Positions 10,379 through 18,670 of a stretch of 36,885 bases of DNA are shown in pieces. The stretch's first letter is position 1, and each line of letters begins with the position of its first letter. Origin of the DNA: JAJTGZ01 sp964403525 (GTDB taxonomy: Bacteria > Planctomycetota > Phycisphaerae > Phycisphaerales > UBA1924); contig CAYOGE010000036.1 in assembly GCA_964403525.1 (NCBI GenBank), positions 1 through 36,885 on the forward strand. The letters are read 5' to 3'. A program made the translations under genes and the position numbers. The notes below the pieces were generated by a model. That model did no database searches. It was not told the DNA's origin and was given only the letters and a program-made list of their open reading frames with translations.

Positions 10379-10603
10379 CATTGGCCTTCGCCAACGCCAG
10401 CGCCTGCATTTGCGGCAAGAGAGCATGGTCTCGCCGAACGCTGCCGGCGGCAGGAACACCCTTACTCCAATGTCAATCGATCGATGAGTTTCGGGTTGCG
10501 GCGGATCGGTTTATCAGGTATTCTTTCGGCATCGAGAAGGTCGCACAGTCGCTGCCCGGCTCCGGGCGGTTCGTCCTTCGACCTGAAAACGGGAGTCCCA
10601 CAC
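10379..10603. other. Intergenic region before P3
   Basis: A 225-base stretch between the P2 terminator and the P3 start. Apart from the probable P3 promoter I see nothing in it, and the short frames do not resemble real genes. Confidence 0.35.
10496..10524 (+). promoter_or_regulatory. Possible promoter for P3
   Basis: TTGCGG (10496-10501), 17-base spacer, TATTCT (10519-10524). The start point would be near 10531, giving a leader of about 70 bases. The -10 box matches consensus at 4/6. Confidence 0.4.
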
Positions 10604-12607
10604 ATGCCCCGCAATTATCACACTGTCGTCGCCATCGCTGGCAGCACGCTCGCAGCCGTGGCCTTTGCCCAGCCCGCCAACGACTCTCTGTCCAATCCGA
10701 TTACCATCGGCATGCCGTCGACCGTCGCCGGCACCACGGCAACCGCTACCAACGACTTCGGCCTTGTCGGCTCGTGCGGTAACAGCGCCTATGCAAAGGA
10801 CGTCTGGTACCGGTTTGACTGCACCACCAGCCAGACCGTCGAGTTTGAGACCTGCAACGGCACCTCGTTCAATACGGTTCTGCAGGTTTTCACGATCGGC
10901 CAGCTCGGGCTCGCCGCTGAGGTCACCTGCAACGACAACGCCTGCAGCACCCAGTCCCGCGTGAGCTTCCCGGCCGTCGCCGGAACCAGCTACATGATCC
11001 GCGTAGCAGGTTCGGGTACATCCAGCGGCACGTTCACGCTCGTCGGCTCCGTGCCCGTGCCGCGCACTCCCGGCCCGGACGTGACGATCGGCAACCTGTC
11101 CGATGTCTCAAACTACGGCACCGGCTCAGTGTGGATGGCGTCCAGCGCCGCCGTTGGTAACGTCGCTGATGTGCGTGCGTACTCGGTCGGTACCGACTCA
11201 TGGAATATCGGCGATGTGCCGGTTGAGTGGCAGTCGAGCAACCAGTTCCACCCGGTCATCGGCCAGCAGATGTACCGCTATAAGAACGGCCGGTTTGAGC
11301 AGCTCGGCATGTCGTGGCTCAAGCACGGCTTCCTCAGCACCAACTCCGGCGCTTTCCCTGACATGGGCACCTGCGACAGCCCACCTAACGGCGGTGCACA
11401 GCTGGGTGTCAATTGCTCCGACCTTTACGGGTCCGGCCTCAACGGCAGCCGCTCCTACCTCGGCCCACGCTTTGATGTGACGCCCATTACCGGCGTGTAC
11501 ACCTACCCGTGGACGCCGCTTGTTGGCACAGCCCCCGGCACCGGCGACGCGGTGAGCCGCCGCCTGGTCGTTGCGAACGACGACGTCGTCCCCGCGAGCA
11601 ACCCCGGCGCCGACTACTACGTCGACTGCCAGTACGTGACCCAGGACGACGCACAGTGGAACAACTCGCGCAACAACTTCTCGATGCGCAAGCTCAACGC
11701 GGCGACCATGCTGAACTCGTCGCCCTCGTTCTCAGCCGCAACGGTCCGCCGCATGACTGCGCTCGAGTTCTGGGCCCTTGAGAAAACCGCTGGCGGAGAC
11801 ACCGGGATCAACCTCACCAACGTCAACTTCCACGAGCGGACCGTCAGCGTGACCGACCGGTGGCGCCACTGGACATCCTCGCTGCCCGACGCCGCCGTTC
11901 TGCCGGCGAACCAGTGGGTCACGTTCAACTCCGATATTCAGGGCCGGTTTATCATCGCCAGCCACGTCAGCCCGAACGCGAACGGGGGCTGGGGCTACGA
12001 CTACATGGTGATGAACATCAACTCTGACCGGGCGGGCGGCTCGTTCTCCGTACGCACGCCTGCCGGCGACACCCCTACAAACTTGAGCCTCAACGCGCCC
12101 AAGTATCACTCAGGCGACCGCGTGCTGAACAACCCCTGGCTGACCTCTACCACCGGCGGAAAGATCGTCTGGTCGGTCGATCCGACCACGCTTGACGTCG
12201 ATGTTCCCACGCGGGGCGTCCGCACGTTCGGCCCCAACGCCATCATGTGGGCCGCGATGTACACGTTCCACTTTGACTCATCGGCCGAGCCCGTGATGGG
12301 CACGGCACGCCTGGGCCTGTTCAAGGGCCCGGCCGGGCCGACCGGCTTCCAGGGAAACTCGCTGGCGATCGAGGACATCAAGGTTCCGCAGGTCTGCACC
12401 GCCGACGTCGGCAGCCAGGGCGGCGTCAGCGGGCCCGACGGCATCCTTGACAACAACGACTTCATCGCCTTCATCAACGCATTCTTTAACGGCGACATGC
12501 TCATCGCCGACATCGGCAAGACCGGCGGCGTCAGCGGTCCCGATAACGCGTTGAACAACAACGACTTCATCGTCTACATCGACGCGTACTTCAACGGCTG
12601 CCCGTAA
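10604..12607 (+). CDS. P3: exported GC-type dockerin-anchored protein of unknown function
   Basis: Protein of 667 residues, third member of the P1-P2-P3 family. The ATG at 10604 has GGGAG about eight bases upstream, and the signal peptide ends near residue 22 (VAFA, then QPAND as in P1). The PPC-like domain at about 27-150 keeps KDVWYRFDC, FNTVLQVF, TCNDNACS and SYMIRVAGSG. It lacks most of the long proline linker of P1. The central domain shares SWNIGDVPVEWQ, SWLKHGF, GLNGSRSYLGPRF and TVSVTDRWRHW, but has an insertion before the last motif (KTAGGDTGINLTNVNFHE). Dockerin-like repeats from about 598 are LDNNDFIAFINAFF and LNNNDFIVYIDAYF, ending in NGCP. P3 resembles P1 more than P2 in its N-terminal domain. 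It has its own promoter candidate and terminator, so it is probably a single-gene unit. Confidence 0.85.
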   Translation: MPRNYHTVVAIAGSTLAAVAFAQPANDSLSNPITIGMPSTVAGTTATATNDFGLVGSCGNSAYAKDVWYRFDCTTSQTVEFETCNGTSFNTVLQVFTIGQLGLAAEVTCNDNACSTQSRVSFPAVAGTSYMIRVAGSGTSSGTFTLVGSVPVPRTPGPDVTIGNLSDVSNYGTGSVWMASSAAVGNVADVRAYSVGTDSWNIGDVPVEWQSSNQFHPVIGQQMYRYKNGRFEQLGMSWLKHGFLSTNSGAFPDMGTCDSPPNGGAQLGVNCSDLYGSGLNGSRSYLGPRFDVTPITGVYTYPWTPLVGTAPGTGDAVSRRLVVANDDVVPASNPGADYYVDCQYVTQDDAQWNNSRNNFSMRKLNAATMLNSSPSFSAATVRRMTALEFWALEKTAGGDTGINLTNVNFHERTVSVTDRWRHWTSSLPDAAVLPANQWVTFNSDIQGRFIIASHVSPNANGGWGYDYMVMNINSDRAGGSFSVRTPAGDTPTNLSLNAPKYHSGDRVLNNPWLTSTTGGKIVWSVDPTTLDVDVPTRGVRTFGPNAIMWAAMYTFHFDSSAEPVMGTARLGLFKGPAGPTGFQGNSLAIEDIKVPQVCTADVGSQGGVSGPDGILDNNDFIAFINAFFNGDMLIADIGKTGGVSGPDNALNNNDFIVYIDAYFNGCP

Positions 12608-12640
12608 GTCCGTCCGGGCAACTCCATCGAACGCTCCTGA

Positions 12641-12672
12641 GGGGGCCGGCGTGACGCCGGCCCCCTCTTTCT
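12641..12672 (+). terminator. Rho-independent terminator of P3
   Basis: Perfect 11-base stem GGGGGCCGGCG / CGCCGGCCCCC with loop TGA, followed by a T-rich run (TCTTTCTTTT). Confidence 0.92.
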
Positions 12673-12867
12673 TTTCCGCCGCTTGCTCGGTTGGTGGTTA
12701 TCACTCCCAGTGCGCGAAGCGATGCCGCTCGCACGAACTGGGCAACGCCATCCGCTGCCTGCCCGAGCAGCGCGCCTTGCCTCCCACTTTCTCCAAATAC
12801 ACCTTCTCTTCGTCGCTCGCCCCACCGTGGGGCTGCCCACGCCCGCTCCCAGCCCCCACGTCGCACC

Positions 12868-14667
12868 ATGCCCTGCAACAATTCGCGCCGGCCCGGCAGA
12901 ACCGCCTACTCACCCGCACGCACCGGGCCGTTGGTTCCGTGCTTTGAACTCCTTGAGCAACTTGAGCCCCGCGTGTACGCCGACGCGGCCCCGTTTCCAG
13001 GGAACTCGGCGGCGATGTTCGCAACCTCGGGTAGTTTCTCAACCCTCGACGGCGGGCCGGCACCCCTCCCAAGCGCAGCCTGGGACAACGGGCACACGCT
13101 GATGGGGTTGACACAGATGTGGGCGGACCCGCGGTTCGCCGCTTTCCGGGGGACCGGCATGCGGACCGTGCTGCTCGACACCGGCATCAACCTCGGGAGC
13201 CCGTTCTTCGGCCCAGACGCGGACGGGAACGGCATCGCCGACCGCATCGTCTACCAGTACGACTTTGCGGACAACGACAACAACGCGACTGACACGATGG
13301 GTCACGGCAGCAACGTCGCAAGCGCGATCGCCTCTTCAGACAGCACCTACGGCGGTGTTGCGCCGAACGCCGACATCATCGCCCTCCGTGTGTTCAACAA
13401 CGCCGGCCAGGGGAGCTTTCAGTGGCTCGAGCGGGGCCTGCAGTGGGTCGTGGCGAACGCTGCGCAGTACAACATCGCCTCGGTGAACATGTCGCTCGGC
13501 GACGGCCGCTTCTGGTCATCAAACGTCAGCCTCTATAACATCGGCGACGAACTGGCAACGCTCGCCAGCATGGGTGTGATCGTCACCGCGGCTTCGGGCA
13601 ACGGCTTCTATGACGGCGGTTCACGAACCGGGCTTTCGTACCCGGCGGCGGACCCCAACGTGATCGCCGTTGGCGCGGTCTACGGGCAGAGCGGAGGGGG
13701 CTTTGGCTACTCGGGCGGCGCCGTCGCAACAACCAGCCCTGCGGGCGCGCTGGCACCGTTCACGCAGCGCAGCCCGCTCCTCACCATTCTCGCGCCCGGC
13801 GCCCCGATTGTCGGAGCGGCGGCCGGCGGCGGCGTCACGGTCATGCACGGCACCAGCCAGGCGGCGCCGCAGATCGCCGGCCTGGCGCTGCTGGCCCAGG
13901 AGATGTCGATGACGATGCTTGGTCGCCGCCTAAGCGTCAGCGAGTTCCGCACGATCATCACCTCGACGGCAACAACGGTGATCGACGGCGACGACGAGAA
14001 CGACAACGTCACCAACACCGGCGCCTCGTACCCGCTGGTAAACGCTCTGGCGATGGCCGAGGCGATCTGGGGAATGCGGACCGTCGCAGCGCAGCAGATC
14101 GCCAACACGCCGCCGGTCCTCACGGGGGTGCAGGCCCTGACCGGTGCGCTGGTCTCACGCGGCGCGGTGATCACTTACTCGACCCTCGCCCGTGCCGCCG
14201 AGGTTTCAGACGCCGAGGGCGGGCGCATGCTGTTCCGCATTGAGAAGGTGCTCTCGGGCACACTCACGATCAACGGCCGGGTCTGCTCGTATGACACGGT
14301 CTTCGGACCCGGTGATTCAATGGTCTGGACACCCGCCGAAGGTGAACAGGGCGACATCTTCGCGTTCCGCATCCGGGCGTTCGACGGAATCGACAACAGC
14401 GAGGAAAGCGTAGAGGTCAACATAAACGTTTCTCGAACGAGCAACCCGGCGTTTGGCCATGGCATCCGCCTTGTGAGCGACCGGCCGGGCAACGGCGCAA
14501 CACCCGCGGGTGCCTACGCCGCGGTGGCTGGCGGCGCGATGGATCAACTCCCGACGGTCGCGAACCTGACGTTTCTGGACTTTCACACCAGCAGTCGCGC
14601 TCTCAACGCGGTCGCTCGCACAGCACCGGACCTGTTCGCCGTGGCGTCGATGAAGATCGCAGCCTGA
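12868..14667 (+). CDS. Subtilisin-like serine protease (S8) with LEPR-type N-terminus
   Basis: Protein of 599 residues. The catalytic triad is visible: D104 in LLDTGIN, H146 in MGHGSN and S330 in HGTSQAAP, with oxyanion N245 in SGNG. DADGNGIADR near 112-121 looks like a calcium loop. The N-terminus lacks a normal signal peptide but carries FELLEQLEPRVYADA at about 28-42. It resembles the LEPR-xLL motif of very large planctomycete surface proteins, whose role is not established. No inhibitor-type prodomain is evident between this motif and the catalytic domain. After about residue 400 comes a region with beta-sandwich character (FRIEKVLSGTLTINGRV, FRIRAFDG). I start at the ATG at 12868; the frame is open back to 12691, but that part has low-complexity, non-protein-like composition. 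The role could be turnover of surface proteins. Confidence 0.88.
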   Translation: MPCNNSRRPGRTAYSPARTGPLVPCFELLEQLEPRVYADAAPFPGNSAAMFATSGSFSTLDGGPAPLPSAAWDNGHTLMGLTQMWADPRFAAFRGTGMRTVLLDTGINLGSPFFGPDADGNGIADRIVYQYDFADNDNNATDTMGHGSNVASAIASSDSTYGGVAPNADIIALRVFNNAGQGSFQWLERGLQWVVANAAQYNIASVNMSLGDGRFWSSNVSLYNIGDELATLASMGVIVTAASGNGFYDGGSRTGLSYPAADPNVIAVGAVYGQSGGGFGYSGGAVATTSPAGALAPFTQRSPLLTILAPGAPIVGAAAGGGVTVMHGTSQAAPQIAGLALLAQEMSMTMLGRRLSVSEFRTIITSTATTVIDGDDENDNVTNTGASYPLVNALAMAEAIWGMRTVAAQQIANTPPVLTGVQALTGALVSRGAVITYSTLARAAEVSDAEGGRMLFRIEKVLSGTLTINGRVCSYDTVFGPGDSMVWTPAEGEQGDIFAFRIRAFDGIDNSEESVEVNINVSRTSNPAFGHGIRLVSDRPGNGATPAGAYAAVAGGAMDQLPTVANLTFLDFHTSSRALNAVARTAPDLFAVASMKIAA

Positions 14668-14673
14668 ACCGGC

Positions 14674-14691
14674 CGCCTGATCGCTCAGGCG
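14674..14691. terminator. Hairpin between convergent genes
   Basis: CGCCTGA, loop TCGC, TCAGGCG. The 7-base stem lies between the protease stop and the permease stop, and overlaps the latter. It could slow polymerase from either side, but there is no T-run, so terminator function is uncertain. Confidence 0.35.
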
Positions 14692-16013
14692 CGGCGCATC
14701 GAGTAGACGCCGATGGCAAACCCGGCTGCGCCGATCGTGAGCATCACCGCCGCCGGCAGCACGACGTCCGCCGCGGTCACCGGTCGCCACAAACCAAACT
14801 CGAACAGCCTGATCGACCAGTACATCGGGCTGATCTCGCTCACACGCTGCATCCAGCCCGGCATCGCAAAGCTCGGAACGGCCGCCCCCCCGATAAAGGC
14901 GAACACCATCATCACGCCCCAGCCTCCCCCCTGCGCTGCCCGCTCGCTCGTCGCCAGCGTCGCCACAAGCGTCATGACGCCCACAAAGCCGAACGACACA
15001 CTGACGATGGCGGCGAAGAGAACCCACGGATTGGCGACCGTGACCTTGCACACCACCACAGCGACAGCGATCATCAGCGAAGTCACGCCCGCCATGGTCA
15101 GGAAGCACGCGAGTCCCTTGCCCGCCAGCAACCCCCACGACGGCAGCGGCGAAGACGCCAGCCGGCTGTACGTGCCACCCGACTTCTCTCCGAGAAGCGA
15201 CGCGGCAAAGCCGAGCGCTGCGCCCATCACACCCCAGAGAATGCCCTGCGGGAACGAGTAGGTGAACATGTTGATCGGGCGACCGCTCGCCGGCTTGAAG
15301 AGGTCGCGCGACACGATCTTCACCGGCTCAAACGCGAACCCCCCGCCGCTGCTGCTCCCCTCAGGCTTCGCGTCGCTCGCCTTTGAGCGGCGATCAAGCC
15401 CGCCCATGAACGTGTCCATGGCGCCAAAGAAGTTGCCGAACATCAGCCGGTCTTCACCAGAGAGCTCCGTCGACTGGTCCAGTTGCTTGCGGGCAGCGTC
15501 GATCTGTCTGCGGTTGACCTTCGGGTCCGTGAACGCCTTTCCCATCCCCGTGAACGCGTACTTCTGCAGAATACCCTGCAGCATCCCTACCTCCGCACGC
15601 CTGGATGGATCGGCAGCGACTTCGATCTGCGACTGCTGGTCACCACGCCAGAAGAGGTTCTCCTGGCCCGCGCCGTATCCCTTGACCAACCGGATCAGCG
15701 CAACGGCCTTGCTGGAGGTCACTTCTTTTTCAGCCGCGGGCAGGTCACCAGAGGTGTGCGCGTCGAGCTCGGAAGCATCCGTGAGCGTCTTCACGAACGC
15801 TCGGGATGCCTCGGTGTTGTCGTCGTCGACAATTACCACCTTGATCCCGGGTGAATCGCCGCCGCCGCCGCTGCCGGTTCCACCGAAGATTGAACCGAAG
15901 AACAGCGCGAAGGCGATCGGAAAGATGAACGTGAAGAAGAACCCGCCCTTGTCGCGGAGGAGCAGCTTCAGGTCTTTTCGCGCCAGTGCCCAGATTGCGT
16001 TCATGCGGGTCAA
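14685..16013 (-). CDS. ABC-2 type transporter permease
   Basis: Membrane half of an ABC exporter, 442 residues. The N-terminus has the usual start of ABC-2 permeases: a short amphipathic stretch WALARKDLKLLLRDKGG, then one membrane span (FFFTFIFPIAFALFFGSIFGG). A large extracytoplasmic loop of about 200 residues follows, then five hydrophobic segments towards the C-terminus. This is the NatB/YhaP-like layout. The start overlaps the ATPase stop by four bases (ATGA), showing translational coupling to its partner. The cargo cannot be read from sequence: relatives export sodium, drugs, lipids or polysaccharide. The operon also encodes peptidases, which leaves peptides as one possibility. Confidence 0.88.
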   Translation of the reverse strand: MTRMNAIWALARKDLKLLLRDKGGFFFTFIFPIAFALFFGSIFGGTGSGGGGDSPGIKVVIVDDDNTEASRAFVKTLTDASELDAHTSGDLPAAEKEVTSSKAVALIRLVKGYGAGQENLFWRGDQQSQIEVAADPSRRAEVGMLQGILQKYAFTGMGKAFTDPKVNRRQIDAARKQLDQSTELSGEDRLMFGNFFGAMDTFMGGLDRRSKASDAKPEGSSSGGGFAFEPVKIVSRDLFKPASGRPINMFTYSFPQGILWGVMGAALGFAASLLGEKSGGTYSRLASSPLPSWGLLAGKGLACFLTMAGVTSLMIAVAVVVCKVTVANPWVLFAAIVSVSFGFVGVMTLVATLATSERAAQGGGWGVMMVFAFIGGAAVPSFAMPGWMQRVSEISPMYWSIRLFEFGLWRPVTAADVVLPAAVMLTIGAAGFAIGVYSMRRA

Positions 16014-16873
16014 TCTCGTATTGTGCGGCCGGTGAGCGAGAGGAACACGCTCTCAAGGTTCGGCGCCTGGATTGAGGCGGTGTCGACGCCCCCGGCGTTC
16101 ACCGCCGCGGCGAGCGACTGCACGGGGTCGCGCGTCTCGATGCGTTCTGGCAAGTCGGCGCCGCGCCGGTGCACCGTGACGATGCTCACGCCGCCGTGCT
16201 TGGCCGTCAGCCCGCGGACGGTGTCGAGCGCCAGCAGCCTGCCGTGGTCGACGATGGCGACCCGATCGCACATTCGCTCGGCCTCTTCCATGTAGTGCGT
16301 TGAATACACGACGGTCGTTCCGTTCCGCTTGAGCGACTCGACGATGCCGAAGATCGCAACGCGCGACTGAGGGTCAACGCCCGCCGTCGGCTCGTCCATA
16401 AACACCACGCGCGGGCCGTGCAGCAGGGCCGCGGCGAGGTTCAAACGCCGCTTCATACCACCGCTGAAGCCCGCCACACGATCGCGGCGTCGGTCCGACA
16501 GTTGAACGGTCTTCAGCACGTCGCCGACGGAGGTCGTCAGCGCCCTGCCGCTCATGCCGTACACCGACCCGAAGAACCGCAGGTTCTCCTCCGCCGTGAG
16601 CTGGTCGTACAGGGCGATCGACTGAGGGGCAACACCGATCAGCATGCGCACCGCCGGATCGCACGGGTCACCACCGCCCGCCGCTGGATCACCGATGGTC
16701 ACGGACCCGCGGTCGGCCTTCAGCAGCCCGGTAGCGATCGAGATCGTCGTTGTCTTGCCGGCGCCGTTTGGGCCCAGCAGACCGAAGCACTCGCCCCGCT
16801 GCACGTTGAGCGACAAGCCGTTCACGGCGTTGATGGAACCGAACGACTTGTGCAGGTCGGTGATGGCGATCAT
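16010..16873 (-). CDS. ABC transporter ATP-binding protein
   Basis: Cytoplasmic ATPase of 287 residues that drives the adjoining permease. Walker A GPNGAGKTT is at 34-42, Q-loop VAPQS at 82-86, signature FSGGMKRR at 137-144 and Walker B VVFMDEPTAGVD at 157-168. The H-loop histidine is in VVYSTHYMEEAER. The C-terminal 80 residues match the NatA/CcmA-like group of exporter ATPases (RIETRDPV, then NLESVFLSLTGR). It is coupled by a four-base overlap to the permease downstream and lies 39 bases after the M3 peptidase gene on the same strand. Confidence 0.93.
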   Translation of the reverse strand: MIAITDLHKSFGSINAVNGLSLNVQRGECFGLLGPNGAGKTTTISIATGLLKADRGSVTIGDPAAGGGDPCDPAVRMLIGVAPQSIALYDQLTAEENLRFFGSVYGMSGRALTTSVGDVLKTVQLSDRRRDRVAGFSGGMKRRLNLAAALLHGPRVVFMDEPTAGVDPQSRVAIFGIVESLKRNGTTVVYSTHYMEEAERMCDRVAIVDHGRLLALDTVRGLTAKHGGVSIVTVHRRGADLPERIETRDPVQSLAAAVNAGGVDTASIQAPNLESVFLSLTGRTIRD

Positions 16874-16912
16874 CTGCGGAGAGGATACCGGGAACGAGCG
16901 CCGATTGTTGAC

Positions 16913-18637
16913 CTACGCCGGCAGCGTCTCGAGCACCTGCTCGACCTGCTCCCATGTCTTCTGCACGCGGGGGGGGGAGAAGTCAAAGTCAAGACCCGCC
17001 GTCTGGAACAGTTCCGGCAGCGGCCTGCTGCCGCCCAGACGCAATCCAGCCTTGTAGTCGCGGATGGCCGCGGCCGGGTCTGTGCGGTAATTCGCCCAAA
17101 GCTGGAGGGCCCCGAGCTGGGCGATCCCGTACTCGATGTAATAGAAAGGACTGGTAAAGACGTGCATCTGGCGGTGCCACAGCGACTCTCGGATCGCCTC
17201 CAAACCCGTCCAATCAACGTCCGCGTAGAAGCGGTCCAGCAGCGCGTTCCACGCGGCGGATCGTTCCGCCCGGGAGTGGTTCGGATGGGTGTAGACCCAG
17301 TGCTGAAACTGATCGATCGTCGCGATCCAGGGCAGGATGATGGCGATCCCCTCCAGGTGGTTGCGCCTGGCGCGGTCGGCCTCGTCTGGGCCGTAGAACT
17401 CGTCGAGGAACTCGTGGCAGGTGAGTTCCATGGTCATCGAGGCGACCTCGCAGAACTCAAGTGGAATCTCTGCGCGGTAGGCAACGAGCGGTTCGGCCCG
17501 GCAGAGCAGCGCGTGAAACGCGTGCCCGGCCTCGTGCACCATCGTCTCAACGTCTCGCTGCACACCGGTCGCGTTCATGAAGATGAACGGGATGCGCTTG
17601 CGGTCTCGGTTGGCCTGGTAGCCGCCGGGCGCCTTTCCCTTGCGGCTCTCAAGGTCGAGGCACCTGTCGCCGGCAACGCCTGCCCGCAGAGCGCCAAAGA
17701 GCGAACCGAGCCCGGCGTCCATCCGCTGGAACACCTTGTGCGATCGGGCGACCATGTCCTCCGCTGTCGCGAACGGGCGCAGGGGTGCCCTCCCGTGCAC
17801 ATCCACCGAGAGGTCCCAGGGGCGCAAGCGCGGCAGGCCGAGCGTCGCCGCTCGCTGGGCGTTGAGCCTTCGCATGGCCGGCACCACGCTCAGCTCAACG
17901 GACTCTGCGAAGGCGTTGCAGTCGGCGACCGAGTAATCGAACCGCCGCTTGGCCCGGTGGGCGAAGTCACGGTAGTTGGCGAACCCCGCGTTGAGGGCGG
18001 TCTGGTGGCGCAGCTTCAGCATGCGGTCAAAGAGGTCGTCGAAGACCTCGCGCTCCTGCAGCCGCCGCTGCGCGACCGCGCGGAACGCCTCCTCTCTCAG
18101 TTGCCGGTCGGTCTCCTCCTGGTACTTGCTCATCTGCGGCAGCGTCCGCTCCTGCCCGCGGAACTCCACCGTCATCGCGCCGGCACGCTGCTGGAACTCC
18201 TGCGAGAGCTTCGTCAGTTCCGTCTCGATCGGAACGTTCTCAGGGCGGAAGAGCTCGACGCCCAGCCGCAGGTCCCGCAGCAGGACGGCGTAGCGTTCAT
18301 GATCGAGCTGCGCGGCGGCGGGGTGGCCGACGATCTTCTTGTCGAGTTCAAACGAGATCGTCTTCAATCGAGGGGCGACGTTCTCAACAAACGCTGAGTA
18401 GGCGGCGTTCGCAGCGGCGTCGTCGGTGTGACAGGTCATGTTGATCTCGAGCGTCGCGCCCGCCTCACTGACGGCGGCGTCGAGCTCGCTGCGGTCAAGC
18501 AGCAGCGTCTGAAGCGCCTTCACATCGCCTACCGACCGGTCGAGCAGGCCCTGGTAGAGCGGGCGCAGGTTCTCCCAGTCCGTTGCGTCAAGGTCCGCCG
18601 GTACATAGTCAGAGGCCGGGGGAACGGGGCTGAGCAT
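16913..18637 (-). CDS. M3 family oligoendopeptidase (PepF-like)
   Basis: Zinc metallopeptidase of 574 residues, within the usual range of the M3 oligoendopeptidase branch (about 560-600). The catalytic HEAGH is at 368-372 in VETMVHEAGHAFHALL, and a glutamate of EFCEVASMTMEL about 25 residues later is the third metal ligand. LGALQLWANY near the C-terminus is another family block. No signal peptide is present, so it should act in the cytoplasm on short peptides. It lies between the zinc-ribbon membrane protein gene (33-base gap upstream) and the ABC exporter (39-base gap downstream). Co-transcription with the exporter raises the possibility that one handles products of the other, but this is inference. 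Confidence 0.92.
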   Translation of the reverse strand: MLSPVPPASDYVPADLDATDWENLRPLYQGLLDRSVGDVKALQTLLLDRSELDAAVSEAGATLEINMTCHTDDAAANAAYSAFVENVAPRLKTISFELDKKIVGHPAAAQLDHERYAVLLRDLRLGVELFRPENVPIETELTKLSQEFQQRAGAMTVEFRGQERTLPQMSKYQEETDRQLREEAFRAVAQRRLQEREVFDDLFDRMLKLRHQTALNAGFANYRDFAHRAKRRFDYSVADCNAFAESVELSVVPAMRRLNAQRAATLGLPRLRPWDLSVDVHGRAPLRPFATAEDMVARSHKVFQRMDAGLGSLFGALRAGVAGDRCLDLESRKGKAPGGYQANRDRKRIPFIFMNATGVQRDVETMVHEAGHAFHALLCRAEPLVAYRAEIPLEFCEVASMTMELTCHEFLDEFYGPDEADRARRNHLEGIAIILPWIATIDQFQHWVYTHPNHSRAERSAAWNALLDRFYADVDWTGLEAIRESLWHRQMHVFTSPFYYIEYGIAQLGALQLWANYRTDPAAAIRDYKAGLRLGGSRPLPELFQTAGLDFDFSPPRVQKTWEQVEQVLETLPA

Positions 18638-18670
18638 GAGAAACCCTCCACGAGCGACACGCGTACCGAA

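Noticed and set aside
3304..12607. Transposon-borne repeat as the origin of P1-P3
   Set aside because: No transposase, terminal inverted repeats or target duplications were seen. Divergence outside conserved blocks points to old gene duplication.
12691..12867. N-terminal extension of the subtilase
   Set aside because: The translated sequence is low-complexity Ser/Pro/Arg, lies directly after the P3 terminator and has no ribosome-binding site.
16418..18397. Plus-strand open frame of 659 codons opposite the ABC ATPase and M3 peptidase
   Set aside because: Both genes beneath it have full catalytic motifs on the minus strand. The antisense frame has no recognisable features.
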